Assembly: GCA_949152475.1 (NCBI GenBank)
Contig: OX424560.1
Span: forward strand, 19,655,106 to 19,719,105
Direction: 5' to 3'
From: Terebella lapidaria
Taxonomy: Eukaryota > Annelida > Polychaeta > Terebellida > Terebellidae
Length of the DNA: 64,000 nucleotides
Under the pieces are notes generated by a model. The model was not told the DNA's origin. It made no database searches and worked only from the letters and a program-made list of their open reading frames with translations. Position 1 is the stretch's first letter, and each line of letters opens with the position of its first letter. Below are positions 48,195 through 62,632 of this stretch, one piece after another. The position numbers were made by a program, and so were the translations under genes.

Positions 48195-51100
48195 CTGCAA
48201 TTCAAAATAAAATTCAAGTTTAACAGTAGAATCACGATATATTTCTGTCAAAATTTCTGTCAATAATTCACACATGCATGTCTGGTTTTCTATACAATAT
48301 TGGCTAATTATTTAATACACAGTAAATTAGACTTGAAAAATCAATCGCGAATACTGGATAATTTTGCATCTTCCAGTATTCATTTTAGTTCAGTGTTCAT
48401 TTACCTTAGCGATTCTGATGCCAGTAACCCACTGGGAGAAAGTCTTCTGGTCATCAGCACAGAGGTACTTGATGTACTTGGGAGACTTGGTCTGAATCTG
48501 AGGGTGCTGGGAAAACAAAACATCATTGTCATCATTTGTAATAATGTAACATCATGAGCCTTGATTATAGATTATACTCGAAACCCAAAATACATACACA
48601 CTCCAAATTCTGTTGCTCAGTACAATCACTTCTTTTATTCCAAATACAGTTCTAGTTTCATGAAACTGTTGCTTACTTTGAGAGCGAAGCCATACTCAGT
48701 GGGTGCTTTGTATTTTTTCTTCCAGGATACGGCCGTGTATACCTCCACTACATCCAACTTCTGTAGGCATACCAGGTCCTTCGACGTCTGTGAAAACAAA
48801 ATCAAATTCCATTTTCATCACCATATTCACGATAGTTCCATTGAACCTGGTACAACTGATTTATGCTAACTTGCTGTTTGAATTGACAACTTTTTCATCA
48901 TGTTCAAGCGATTAGACGTTGCTTGATTTTGTGGAATACTAACTATAGAAGATCAGCTATTTAGGAGACCCCACTGTAAACTTTTTCGTGGAGAAAACAA
49001 ACGAATACAAACCTTGCCCTTGCCCTTGGGTGAGTAGTATACTCCAGAAGCTCGGAGTACGAAGTAATGTTTCTTCCACGCTTTTTTGCCCTCGGCCTTG
49101 AGGAAGAGCTGGCCATCAATCTCTGGGAACCTCTGGTTGTCTCCCGAGAAATACTCCTGTTCCGGGATAAAATTATGCATTTGAAGCCATGCATTAATTG
49201 GTCAATTTGTTAGTTTTGACATCTACATATTTTATGAAAGAATAGAGGAAAATATGTATTTTTCAAAGAAGAGAAAGTCATTAAATTTTACCTCGATAAG
49301 TGCCGTTCTAGCTGTGTCAGTGAATTCTTCATTTTTGTCAGGGCGTAGATAGACCTGAAATATCAAAGGAATACGTGTATATACGATGGTTTATATATAT
49401 ACGATCTCATTGTATCTTCCAAACTTTCTTTGATGAATATGCGAAGAATTCAACACAGAGGAATAAGTTAAAATCTACCAGGAATGTTTAGCTACCTCTG
49501 GGCGTAGGAATATGTCGTATTTGCCGGGACTTTGTACGAACAGCAGTCGGTTTTTCGAGTCTCTGGTCCACATCAGTAAAGGCTCCACCAGCAACTCATG
49601 GTCTTCCAACAGGCGCTCTGAAAATGTTTTTTTTTTTATTAAAATATATCAGCAATCAAGGTTGGCTTGAACACAGATATTCAATTACTGATTATATCAC
49701 TCAACATCACTGCATTTCAATGATACTTTTGTGTTTTTGGGAGAACACCGGATCCACTGAATTGATGAATAAATTCCTAAATTTTGATCAATACAGCTAG
49801 GAAAACATATTTTGATATTAATTCTAAGTATGACCATACATACCCATGTAGAGGTCGGGAAGATTTTCGACGACCGCCCAGTTGACAGAGGGGGTGGTGT
49901 TGTTCTTGATGACGAGTCTCTCACAGACCTGTATTCCCGTCATCTTGTCGTCAACGAGAATGCTCTTGCTACAGCCGTCATCTGAGTAAAACCGCACGAA
50001 CAACTGCAAGGCGGGGAAAATTGTCACTTGAGAAAATTATGGATATTTGTCAATAATGCACATTCAACATTCAATAAAATTGGCAAAAGTTCACATTTGA
50101 TTACATGGAAAAAGTTAATTTTCAGGGACTGAAATTGATCGATGTTCAAGAAGTCAAATTTTTTTAAAATCCAATTTTCACCACATTTGGTAACATGTAA
50201 GCCTGTATAGAAATTCATATAGCCTGTATAGGTTACATTATGATTAGCAGTGCAAACTTTAGGTCATAATGCGACCAGTTTTTCTCCACAATTCTACAGA
50301 GCGAATGCTTCCATGCAAGAAGTTTTTGCCTGACCTGAAATGAACTCGCAAGTGGACTAGTTTACATTGTGTAGGGGTACAGAGTAAAAGGTATAGTACC
50401 ATGGAGTACACTCACTAAACCATGGCTCTTGTCCAACAGCGTAAAAAAATTAGTCATTACGCATAGCCGGCTGATGACCACTCCTGTGTGATACTTTGGA
50501 ATGATAAATTTGGAAAGAGCAATTAGCCACGTGGCTGAAAGATGTTTGTTTTTATATTCATATGTCAAATATTCAAATCCTGGTATAGTATTTCACGGAA
50601 AAACATATTCATACGGTAGAGTTTATATGTTTTCCAGCATGCGTCAGCTAAAAAGTATACACACATGATTATATGTACAACTATTTGAAGATAATAAAAG
50701 TTTATTTATTTAATTTTCATCATTAGATATTCATAGCCTATTGATCCCACTATCATCGAATCAGTTCAATCTATCTGGCGGTACAGTTTTACAAATCCAT
50801 GAATCGCTTAGAAATTTTGATAATGTGATTACTCCTGTAACAAAATTAATCATCTCGATATTATCACATTATTTATTTCCATTTGATTGATAGAGCATTT
50901 CAAAAGATAACAGTGCTTCATGGTGATGTTTTCAAACACTATCTGTTTATTGGAACCCCACAACATGCTCAATCAAAAGGCAAACTTTTTTCGCTAATCT
51001 TCATTCCAATGGGGAAACCTTAGTACAATTAATCAAAGCTTGACATTCAATTCAAGCTGATATTTTGATATGTGCAAAAGTTTTGCATCTTTTATTTGAA

Positions 51101-54100
51101 TTATGCATTTATTTTAAAATTTGGTATCATATTGAATTTCTGTTTGTAACGTGGTCTTTATTTATCAGATTTTCAGTGGTGAATTTAATGAGACAAAAAT
51201 CTTTTAGAAATGGACAGACATTCCCCTCCCCGATAAAATCTCCCCGAGATGATTCACAAACTCAAGGCGGGAAAATAAAAATCCGCACCTTCGCAATTCT
51301 CTGATGCATCGATGAGCGGTTGCCATGGCAACTAGGTGAAATAATTAGACAATCAGTCCTTTCAAAATCGCTGGCCAGCTTCGGAATAAAACTGAATACA
51401 ATGGCACCAATGCCACGCATTGAAATCCCCCTCCTAATCTAACTCAAGCACATGACTCAACTGACACAAACATATTACAGACTCTTTTTCCTGCCATTTT
51501 TCAGGTAATCTTCATAATAGCGTCCTATTACAGTAGACCCGTTTGCTTCCTTAATCACGGTAATCATTTTATTGAAATCAGCGTGACACATTGGACAGTC
51601 AGCCCATTGTCGACTTTTTTTTATCCCCCCCCCCCATCCCTTGCACGATATTATATCTCCTTTTAATACCTGGGCATTGGCTGGATGGCTCGTAAAATTG
51701 CATCACAATTTTTTAAAATTATTTCCTGGGTTTGACACTGTTTCCCCCTCATGATTTAAATCACTACTTTATACAGCTATGCAGGCGAAGAACGCTATTT
51801 CCTCAACTTTAATCTGGTCAAATACTCCCCACCGTGATGTCATCATGGCATTTCCACACTAGTCATTTGCCCTCTGTTGTGGACATTTTAACCATGAAAT
51901 TGCTTAACATCCCATCTGTCAGGTGTCAACTTGAATAAACTTTAAGTCCACTTACGGGATTTACTAAAAACTTCTGCACATACATGCATTACCTAGACTT
52001 AGTTAGGCATGAAATAAGTTTGAATGGAGATTTTCTACTTGAAGAAGTAATTCGGCAAACCATACATACTGGAAAGTTTTCCATATTTAGAGACACAATA
52101 TCACTTCTAAATTTTGTGTTTTGCCCATTGGCAAGCAACAATCGAACACACACTATCCATATATATTAATAAGTGATAACAAATACCGGTATATATGCAG
52201 GAAAGATATGAACAAATCGCTGTAGACAAAGCTTCTTTCAGAGTTAAAGCTCCCCAAATGGGTGGAAAAAAGGGCTCGGAAGTCACTGTCCAATGGTCAG
52301 TCACTGACCTCTGAGTGACCGTCCCAGACTGACCATTCCTGCCCTGCCCTGCCCTCACTGCACCCCTACCCCCATCCCCCCCCCCCTCCACCCCCCTAAT
52401 TGGCCCCTAATGGCCATCGTCCAGTTGGTACCATAGGGGATTATCTGCAGCCATCACAGATAGATCAGAAAGATCCGACCACAGTGAAAAGTTAACCTTT
52501 TACCGTCCCCTTTTTACCCATGTTTGAACACATGGCTGGGGATGAGCTTTCACGTGCTTGGACACTGGTCATTTTTGCCTCGGACACTGGTCACTTTGTC
52601 CCCAAACGCAAGTCAAACAACTCCCCAGTTACCCGCCTAGCCTCCACACCCCCACCCCTAGCAGTTGTCATGCCAAAAGTCTATCAGACATCGCTAGGGA
52701 GATTGAGATATCGAGGTATCGCTGGGGGTATCTGTGGAATGCATGAGGCACGTGCAGGAGACTCAATATTGGTGGAAAGATTGGCCCTGCTGAATTCCTC
52801 CCATAGAGGAAAATCTAAACCAATGTTCAGATGGTCAGGAATCCGGGGATGGGATAAAATTGCTTAGCAGTAGCTCAGTCATTTACCGGAGGGAAAACAA
52901 AGACATATTTCACATTATATCATGCTTACAGCAAAGGAGAATACATTGCATGTATTCGTAAATTACTTTCCCATGAAAAGCTTGCAGGGATATAATCTAG
53001 AGAAAATTGAATGCAATTCATCAACATGATCATTTTGCATTATTCATATTAATTAAGTGTCAACATTTAATTACAACTCAATTTGCATGGACAATGCACA
53101 ATGCAAATTTAGGAATTAGCTTCTAGCCACATGAGCATTACAAATAGATGAACCTCCACCCATCTAATGCATGGTTATGCCCCTCGTACCAATGCCCAGA
53201 GGCAATGCTGTAATTTGATATCATATTAATCCTCACTGATAATATTTGCATGGTCAAGCAGTCCCCTCCCCCCACCCCCCCACCCCACTCCTTTTTCAGC
53301 TACAACTTGTGATAAAACACTGTTGAACATGTCATGCCCAGACTTTATAATGAGAGGCGTCTCTGTTGAACCCAGATATGATGTTAATTGGGTAAGTTGA
53401 TACCCTCTGTTTACCACATCCCCAGTGAGTATCACATGGGAAGTCCAATGGTCGAGTTGGCATTTATTGAAAGTTGGCCAGGATACGAAATAATTAATGG
53501 AGGTTCCAATGCTATCACACTTTAGTGTCACTGACACTTTTCGCTTCTTTTTTTTCTACACAAAGAGATATGATATGCAGTCAAATCAATTGCATCAACT
53601 TGAACCGCCAGAAAAACTTCATAAGTGACTCAAACAAAAACTCCATATATGGAAACCTAGGAAGAGTAGCTTAATTCAATTCCATGGTCCTGCATGGGAA
53701 AATATTCGCAGGAGAGTCCCTATGTCCGTAGATGAGGTTATGTCGTCTCCCAACAAACCTAGCATAAAATCGCTTCTCCCCACGGCATGGGAAAGGTGAT
53801 TTATTACCCCGGGTTAGTAGGGGTTTTGTGTGGCCAAGGAAAATATCCCAAAATTGGGTGTAGCACGGTAAATATTTACCCTGTTAACATCTCAATGGAC
53901 ATAGGGAACAAGAGCCGACCATGGAAATTCCTCTAATAATGTTTTATTCAGTCGAGTGCTCTGAAAACACATGGAGCACAGCTGTGAAGGGGTGGTTTTT
54001 TTTTGAGCGACGTAAGGGTTTATCGTTGGTTAGCAGAGTCCTTTATTTTATGTACTCGGCCGCAAAGATTCCACTCCATATTTGGGTTCGGGGTTTTCGT

Positions 54101-57100
54101 TGGTGGGGTCGGCACACAATACGCACAAAGCATTCGGTAATTTATTATGATTTCCTTGCCACCGTTTGTCCACTCGTCCACGGAATTTGTTTCTATGCTT
54201 GCGCACGAGTGTTATTACAGTTTTTACCGTTATTTGTCTTGCGTTCGCCCGACTTGTCACCTATTTCAGGCCCTAGAAGTCACATTGTTTTTATTGCCAT
54301 AAGGTCTTTTATTACAGTTGTGGAAATTGTGGGGTGTGGTTACTGTTACCTTCTGGATGTTGGCTTCTTTGATCTTCTCCAGTGCGATTCGGACTTTCTC
54401 CGCCTTCAACTTGGACGCCTGCTCAGACTGGAGGGAGAAATAACAATAATTTACCGGGTTAATACAACTTTGTAATGGAAGATTAGGTATTGGCAACAAT
54501 CAACATATATTTAAATATATTTAAATATATTTAAATAAACTTTTGTTTGTTAAGACATTTTGATCAACACCAACATGATTGATGCAATTTTATACATATT
54601 ACCAGATCTTCACATGCATTTACATCTATAATATATCTGTTACCATTACAATACAGTAACCATAAATTAGTGTACAAATATACAACAGACAAAAGTGTAG
54701 AGGCTTTGATGTTCAAAAAGCTGTGTTGGTTACTTGAAAGCAGTTACACAGACCAGATACAATATTAGAAATGGTCCCTTGTGCATTACAAGGTCGTTAT
54801 TTTGAATTGACAGTAGGTCACCTGCGGTCAAACGGTCATGCAGATCCTTGATATTACAACTGCTCTAAGCCAAAATTATTGCCTTGCATGGGGAGCATGC
54901 ATTGCCTCAGCTTAAGTCATGATTGATCGTTGATGTCTCGATCATAGATGTGAAACTGAAACGTCCCTCTGTTCATCCAAAGTAATGACATAAATGGTCA
55001 GATTTTATTGTACGGTACAGGCTCATTACGATCTATTGATACCGTAAGTAGGCATAATACACACCATTGACAATATGGCACACAGGATGGGGGGGGGGGG
55101 GTTCTAAAGAGAGAAAAAGTTTGGGGTGGGGGGGGGGGGGGAGTGGTAGGAAAGGGAGAGCATGGGATTATTTCTTCATTTTTGTATTTCATGGGAAAAG
55201 GAAGGGGAAATGTGTTGGGGAGGGGTGGGGGTAAGGGAGGTCAAAGTCAATCAAACGTCAAGCTTCGAGGCTACCAACCAACGCTATTTGCCCTCAAAAT
55301 ATTATCCTGTCCAGTCCGCAATCAAATCATGATTGACTTGCAATAAATATTCATCATGGTAACCGTGTATGACATTAATTATTGCCGAACATTTCGTTGC
55401 ATGCGTGTTCCCCTTTCACTACATGCTACAGGATTCAGCAGTCATAAGCCGTCAATCAACTCCACATCACGGGATAAACAGATTGGGATAAAAATGTCAG
55501 GATGGTTATCATGGGTTTGATCATATCTTCAAAGTCCCATTTTTACATTGACATCCTGGGAGAGATGTACTGGATATTTCGTTATCTGTGAATACTTGAA
55601 GCTAATTCTGATACAGACTTCGTGATATCATTGTTTCAGACCTTTTCGATCAATGTTTATTAGCATCTGCACAGAATTCCAAATTGTTGTTGAGAATAAA
55701 TAAGTCAACTTATTTAGTTGACTTCTAGCATGTACATTTACCGGTACTAATACATATAAGAAATTCCTGTAGGCATAATTTTGCGATTCACGAGAATTAG
55801 GACAGCAGTTCAAGTTGGGGTTTTTGATATGGCTGAGCCATGTGCATACCACATGCTAAAAGACACTCCTTCCATCAATAAAGACCAAAGACACATCTGC
55901 ACACACGCCCTACCCGAGTCCTATCGTCCCTTGCACACGTGCACGATCACCATCAACCATCCATACATCTCATAAAAGTCGTGCTAAACTCGATCTAAGT
56001 GACAGCCCTGAGGATTTACCGTCATGAATGTGCGTGGATGCCCTGCCCTGTCCGATATCACCGTCTAATGCGAGATTATCTACTGCGTTAGATACGCTGA
56101 TCGTTCTTACATGAGTGTCGGGGATAAGGCCATGATATGGGGTGGACATGCAGAGCATGTAGCATGTATGTGGAAAGGGCGTTCTTGGCAAGTGGGGCAA
56201 GTATTTCTTCTGCCAGGAAATGACGCTTTTTCGGTCATCTTTTCTGGGGTCATGCTGGGTTTTTGGCTTATTCGGTACGTGAGTGGGCCATAGGAAGATA
56301 CTGGACATTGCTGATCTGGGAAGTTCAAGGAAGGGGGAAGGGAGGGGGGGGGGGGGGGAGGGGGTTGTATATTGGGGGTGAATTACGGGTAGGGATATTG
56401 TGGATTTGCAGCGGATTTATGATCAGCAATCCTGCGTGGAATTGACAATGACCATAAAGTGAGGGCAGGGGGTTCCAACTCGGTCCACGGGAAAGTAGCT
56501 TCCCTCTGAACTTCGGCTGTCATCGATGACCACAGTATTGTGTGACAGTTATCAACTATGCAGTGGAAAATGCAGTGCAGAATTTTAGGGGGGAGGGGGG
56601 TTAGTTTGAGTTCAGGGTTAAGTGAGGATTCAGTTGTCAAAATCATGCAGGAAACAAGTTGTGACATGTCACAACAATTAAGAAGATAAAATTCATTGAT
56701 GTCACGCAAACTTCTTCCTGTGGTTATTGTGCCTCATGTCATATTCAAGATAACAATGGAAGTTTTGAAGGGGCTTATCTAAAAATTCACAGAAATTTGT
56801 CAGATCTATATGTATATCTCCTATTCAGTCACGATATTTCCAAAGAACTACATAATTATGTATCATGTTTGACTCTAAAGTTACATAGTATAAGATTCCC
56901 CTCATTAGAGATAAGACTCCCCCCCCCCCTTCCCCCCACTCTGTATTTTATATTAGAATCTACCACCAAATCACAAACTTTTACACAGTCATGTACATGA
57001 AAATTATCGAACGCCCATATAATATTAATGTCCCTCAATTACAAGTAGCTCCGTTTTAACTAAAACTTTCCCCTGCGGAGAATCCCCGTCACGTGACACG

Positions 57101-60100
57101 CATTGCAACTCAATATCACGACCACAAGAGGAACCAATCAAGTGGTCAAACAAGGGCATCGCTTTTTGACGCCCAAAATGCCCCCACCCACTGCATGAAA
57201 GACCCAGGACCCTTTACAAAACATCATGTTCGTGCAATCTGGGATGTGATTTTCAACGGGTCCTTTTGGAGTGGCTACTCGAATTACGCACTCAAATCTC
57301 TGGGCTTCTGTTTGAGCCGAAATTGCATTTTCAACCGGATCTTTTTCACTCCAGCAGGCTCAGGATTCTTTTTTTTTTCGAGGCACTGCCTGCCAAACGT
57401 TTGCAGACCTAATAGCATCGAATGGAAAGTCCATTGAAATTGTCCTATTTCAGTTTATTTCATCCTCTGATCGTATTTAATGAACATGCCAGCCAATCGT
57501 GAACACACAATACAGATTGTCCAATCACAACAAAAACAGAGGTCAATTTTGAACCTCATGGCCAAAATTCAAGAACCAATTGGTGTGCTCTAAATTTTTC
57601 GCAAAAATTTCCAGAAATCTCACAGCTAGAAATGCATGTAGGCTAGCACAAATGGTAGCTATGCTAACATGAGTAATAATCAAACACACAGTCCAATATT
57701 TGCAATTGTGCATGTCCACCAACGCACAAACTCATTCATTTGTACAATCAAGCGTCCTCTTCAAGTCCAAATTCTCGATGAATCCAAGCGTCGAATGACC
57801 CTGATGAATATCGATGTTTTCTGAACAATGATTGATAATTTCGGAAGTTGACCAACTACTTGGGAAGCGTACGACTACAAGGTTTTGCGGGTGGCAGGCT
57901 TGTTTGTCAGGTCAGCAAGGGAGGGCAAATTGGCCACCCCTCGAACAAAATGTCGCGGACTTCATCCCAGGGTAAACGCCATAACCATCGTTAACCCGAG
58001 TGTAAACAGTAAGGCATGATGTGAATCAGGATATAGGAATAACGGGACAGGCAGATGCATGCGTTCCCGTCGAAAGATGGAAATGTTTCAATGTTGGTGC
58101 CTTCAAGAGATTGAATATATATTCTGTCACGTGCTTGATGATTTTCCAAGTTAAGTTCTGATAATATTTAATCTTTTTGACTTTTGAGTTAAATTCATAT
58201 TGTATGAGAATAATTGTTTAGATATTAAATCACACACAATCCTATTCACATTCTATTATTTTGTATGGTCAGTAATTGTGATTTGCAATGTCATCATTAA
58301 TTATGTCTTTCTTTTTATGTGACAGAAAAAGAATATTGTAATAATATTATGGGTTATATAATTATTATGAAAGTAGAAGGTAGGAGTATTAAATGTATAT
58401 ATATGTACAATATAGTCATAGATCATGAATATTCATTAAGGACAGAAGATACCACACTTAAGTAATGTCTCTAAAGGGGCTGTCTCAAAGTTACGTCCTT
58501 AACTATATCACCTACTGGGGACAAGTTTTGTTTTTCCAGCGATTTGCGAAACTCCTTTAGGTGTTCCTTTATGTTGTCCAGCTCATAAAAACCATACATG
58601 CGATCCTGTGATGGAGGGGGGGGGGGGGGGTTGAATATATTTGAAAGATGGTTGAAAGGCAGAGAAAAAGGGGTAAAAGAAAACACAAAATAATTAGTAA
58701 CTGAACAGGAATTCAAAACGCAACAGTTAATATATATATTTCCAAAAGCAACTACTAAGGTGCACAAAATATATAGTCACTACATGTAATAAATCGATAT
58801 AATCAACACCACAGCGATAAATCTACTGGAAAGCATGCAAAAGTCAGGGTGATAAATCTCTAATAATAGTATGAATATTACAACAACTGAATATGATTAA
58901 AACTGGAATAATGCAGGCCAGTCACCACAAAATCAAAATGCATGCCGGCATACCAATATGCACATTGCAAACACTCCCATGAATGTACATTGCAACATAA
59001 AACCACATTATAGTTGTTTCCAAAGTCAACTACTTTCAGTTTTCACGTTCATATATTTATGCTAGGAATATTGCTTGGATAACTTCAGGCATAAACTTAC
59101 AAAAAATGTATCAGTGGTAACAATTTTATGGACAAATATCACATTTTATCAAGGATTGTGGACAGAATTTGTGCTGTTCTCAAAAAATGTCATGACATTT
59201 TGATACGGTTCCGCCCGAACGTGCTCAAGTGACCTTGAATCACCAATGATTTTGACATATTCCCTCATTTATACCCCTAACAGACTACGCTAACATCATT
59301 AACTGACGAACCAATACCGGGGGAATGTCACATAAACGATGCTGAGTGCGTAGTGTCATCGTAATCAAGAAACAAGCTTCCGAAGGACACTGGAAGATAT
59401 AAAACAGGACAGAGAAAACAATGTCCTACTATTGGTAGAGTAGAAAATGTATCCTCTCTTATGTTATCCCGTTGTTCTCCCATATTTATAAAAGCATAGC
59501 ATACTTTCATTGTAAACACATTTTTGTATGTTTTGGTTGAATGTGGCAGGCATTTTATGTCCATAATTGTGAGTTGCGGCATATATTCATATCTGTAAGT
59601 ATTTATTGTTTACCCCTTTATGTGTTACTTGCAGAGTCAAATTATGAATATTATAGGCAGCTTGCGATCTCAAGCATCCAGCTTCTTTTTATTCAATCAT
59701 ACCCTTTCCCTGCATACTCCTTTTGGGATGAATTCCGTTTTTATTTCAGGTGCTACCAAGGAGGATATTTCCCGGAGGATACCGCCCCAGACATGATATT
59801 TATATAGTGGCGAGAAGCACTCTTGAGCATGTTGAGACGGCCCCTCACCCGCGTGAAATACCATTGAGATGGCTCCCTATAGATCCATATAGCACCAGGG
59901 GAAAAACCACTGCGGGGAAACCGCAATACCACTGCGCCTTATATGTGACAATGCGAGTTATTCCGGTAGAATTCTAGTACCGCGTACTGCCACTTCTTGA
60001 ATATCGCAATAACTCGAAGCAGAAATGGGGCAAGTAGTTGCGGAATGTGTAGCATTCCATCTGATCAAGAATATCATTGAGAGTATTGCTATTTATGAAT

Positions 60101-62632
60101 GTAATAACAACATGAGCATCTGTCATGTCATCTTTAGTACTCCCCACCTGCTTTATACACTGTGAACTGCACAGCAGCAGAATGTTAACTAGTAATTTAT
60201 TCACCCATATGTTATTTACAGGACCAGTTTATGTGATGCCTCGAGCAATGCATCACTGATGTTGTTAGAGTTATCGGAAATTGTATAATGAAATGTAACG
60301 CAGGTTTATATTTAGATGAGTAAATGAATTTGAAGTGTCTACTGAAATTATTAGTACTTGAAACAGGTTGAAAGTAGTTGACTTGGAAACAAAAGAACCA
60401 GAAACCGAAACATGACAACTGACGACCACCATCACTATGCATCTACGGTTTCTATGACTACCTACCATGGAGACGTTGGTTGCCGTGCTGACCCCTGATG
60501 ACCGAGAGCTACCGCTGCTATTCTGACTAGACGATGTTCCCACGGAAACGTGTGACCCTGACGACGGCAGCGAAGAACTATCTGAGAAAGCGGAGTCAGT
60601 ATCGACGCCATCTGGTGAGTAATCCTGGAAATGCGAATCAACACTGCTAGCACCATGCGAAGACGATTTTCCGCCGGAGAAACCATCGTCGCTAGAAACA
60701 TGTCTATCTGGAATTTCCACCGAGAGACCGGCGGAATTTGGCACCTTGCTTTGACCTTGACCTTCAGGACTCTGGACACAGAGCGAGTTTCCCGAAGGTG
60801 ACGTTGTAAAGTTTATCCCGACAAGGTCACTGAGTTCTGACAGAGCACTTTGAAGGTCATTGTCAAGGGCGGACTGCAGCTCCGCGAATGAGTCTCTATC
60901 CTTGACCTTGGTTGTCGGTTTGACCTCCCGGATCTTGACCTCGGATTGGTTGCCTTGGTTACCAGCGGGTTTCTCGGGCTCGCCGCCGGCTTTCTGCATG
61001 GACGTGTTGATTTCGGTTTGCTGGGTGGTGAGTTGCGTCTCGAGCTGACAGAGTTCTCCCAGGATCGCATCCAAGTCCTGGTCCTGGTCCCCTGTTGCCA
61101 TAGTTACAAAAACATTCTCGGTAATACATGAAATGGATATTTGGTTTTTTTTACATAACTGTACACATTATCCATGGGTGTCATGTCAAAGTATGTTTAC
61201 ATCCAATGTTAAACATGATGAAATAAACTTCATTTTGCTAGTGGAAAAAGTTCAAAAGGGTTGCTTTTATGATATTAAAGCATGATAAATTTAGTATTAT
61301 TAAACAAAGTTATTTTACAACAGTGTGCGATATTAAAACTCAATAAAAATTGGTAAAGCACTCAAACTTACCACCTTCCAGTATGGATGACCTGAAGCTG
61401 TCCATGACCTGTTTGGGAGTGAAAGTAACACCAGCCTGCGGTTTCTTTGGGATAGACGCATTCGGATCCTGAAAATACATAAAATACAGAATTCTGTTAA
61501 TTAGTTTTCATCAAAACTCACTACAAAGTACACACAACACATATCTAAGGTTGGTGATATATATATACATGTATTACATGTTCCAAAGTGTGATATTGAT
61601 TCCTTTGTGTCTTCCATGAACACAGACAGAACTTCAGACAAATATATCAGTGTAATTGCATTGAAACCAGTGTGCCCAGCCCAGATATAGATAGCTGGAG
61701 ATAATGTAAATGCATTATCGGTAGAAAATCCATCAGAACGTAGGTGGATTATACCTGAATCCACACACATGTATCAACATCAATTTCTTTTTTCGACCCA
61801 AAACTACACTTGTTTTCTTGCCAAAAGGTAAAACAAGCGACTTCCTGAGACTTTTTTGTGGGCGCCGTGAAATATGTCCAGTGAGTCGAAGAACTATAGT
61901 GGTTCGATCGCCAGTTGGTCGAACTGATTTGTTTCCTGGGGAATAAAAACCAAAGTGAAATTCCAACCTTTCAATGAGAAACTGATGGGAAGCTGCATCT
62001 CGGAGAAAATGGATTCAACATGTTACATCGAGAGGGGCAAAAATCAACACATCTTTGGCGAAAAACGGAAGTTGTACATGCTCCCAGTAAGTTCGGAAAT
62101 GCTGGATACTTCAGAAACTGCTCTCTATCTTGGTTTGAGATATGGAAACCTTGTAAAGATATTGCATGAAGTGACTAGACAATAGAGATCTATTGCGAAG
62201 ATGAATATTACAAAACTGACTAGTAGACAACCTTAATGGACGGACATATATCAAACGCTGTAATCTAACGGCACTATGCTACAAGCCATCCACACACATT
62301 TACACGGACAATCCTTCCCTCACAAGTTGTCTGATATTATGTGTATCACCATGGTAACCATATAGACTCCAGCTGACAGATATACACGTATGCCCCAGAC
62401 ACCGACAAAAAATTTCAAACAAAAAATTCAAGAACACTAATTTCAACCAATTATGTCATTAGGATTCACTTCAACATGTTCAAATATTGCCGGTTTTGAT
62501 AACCATTGAATACAATTTTTTCAAAAAAAATTCTACCACATGGTCACATAATATCCTATATTCATTACAAGTTCTTCATGTCGATATACATTGGATACAA
62601 ACTTGAACACATACCTGTTCTGTAATGTACAT
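46758..62632 (-). CDS. MRL-family adaptor (MIG-10/RIAM/lamellipodin-like); 12 coding exons, about 1015 aa
   Basis: Links Ras/Rap GTPases and phosphoinositides to Ena/VASP and actin at the leading edge, by family. Exons, minus strand: 62632-62615, 61468-61372, 61091-60466, 58605-58516, 54427-54350, 50003-49844, 49617-49496, 49354-49292, 49156-49013, 48787-48677, 48506-48405, 48194-46758. Lengths sum to 3048 nt with phases agreeing. Features in order: N-terminal [11 protein letters not shown] motif (as in lamellipodin and RIAM), Ser-rich region, coiled coil [17 protein letters not shown] (about 280-303), RA domain (about 303-390), PH domain (about 430-540), and a proline-rich tail with LPPPPPELL and FPPTPPP. 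It is the single invertebrate-type member, so neither RAPH1 nor APBB1IP is assigned. An alternative start is at 61101. Confidence 0.92.
48405..49156 (-). CDS. MRL exons 9-11: PH domain
   Basis: Three exons encode [50 protein letters not shown] and [12 protein letters not shown]...[12 protein letters not shown]. All align with the lamellipodin PH domain (SWKKRYFLLRASGIYYVPKGK, KYKAPTDY, QYIKYLCCDD, QWVNGIRIAKYG). In the family this domain binds phosphoinositides and packs with RA as one unit. Confidence 0.95.
49844..54427 (-). CDS. MRL exons 5-6: coiled coil and Ras-association domain start
   Basis: Exon 5 (54427-54350) encodes [20 protein letters not shown], matching the coiled coil before the RA domain of lamellipodin ([17 protein letters not shown]). 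Exon 6 (50003-49844) encodes [18 protein letters not shown] and [12 protein letters not shown], the ubiquitin-like RA fold. Exon 7 continues with [20 protein letters not shown], a close match to lamellipodin ERIFEDHENLVENLLNWTRD. The 4.35 kb intron between exons 5 and 6 holds only unique AT-rich sequence and short C-runs. Confidence 0.93.
50004..54349. other. MRL intron 5
   Basis: No exon, RNA gene or recognised transposon was seen. C-runs occur at about 51627-51637, 52375-52397 and 53264-53286. The plus-strand open frame 53921-54475 overlaps exon 5 in antisense and is not credible as a gene. Confidence 0.5.
54428..58515. other. MRL intron 4
   Basis: No exon recognised. Contains three copies of an ATATATTTAAA unit (about 54506-54538), G-runs at about 55089-55141 and 56346-56362, and a C-run at about 56921-56936. 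Nothing else could be supported. Confidence 0.5.
58606..60465. other. MRL intron 3
   Basis: Starts (in gene sense, at its 3' end) with a 15-nt C-run forming the polypyrimidine tract of exon 4 (58616-58630 on the plus strand as G). No other feature could be recognised. Confidence 0.5.
60466..61101 (-). CDS. MRL exon 3, with in-frame alternative start ATG at 61101
   Basis: In the spliced form the exon begins at 61091 after CAACAG. The intronic bases just before it read ATGGCAACAG and are in the same frame, so a transcript beginning here would start [17 protein letters not shown]. That resembles human RIAM, which starts MGESNEDIDQMF. Exon 2 (61468-61372) joins in frame too, so two N-termini seem possible. 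The rest is Ser/Gly-rich. Confidence 0.75.

Noticed and set aside
53921-54475. 184-aa plus-strand open frame
   Set aside because: Lies antisense to MRL exon 5 and reads as hydrophobic noise with no recognisable domain.
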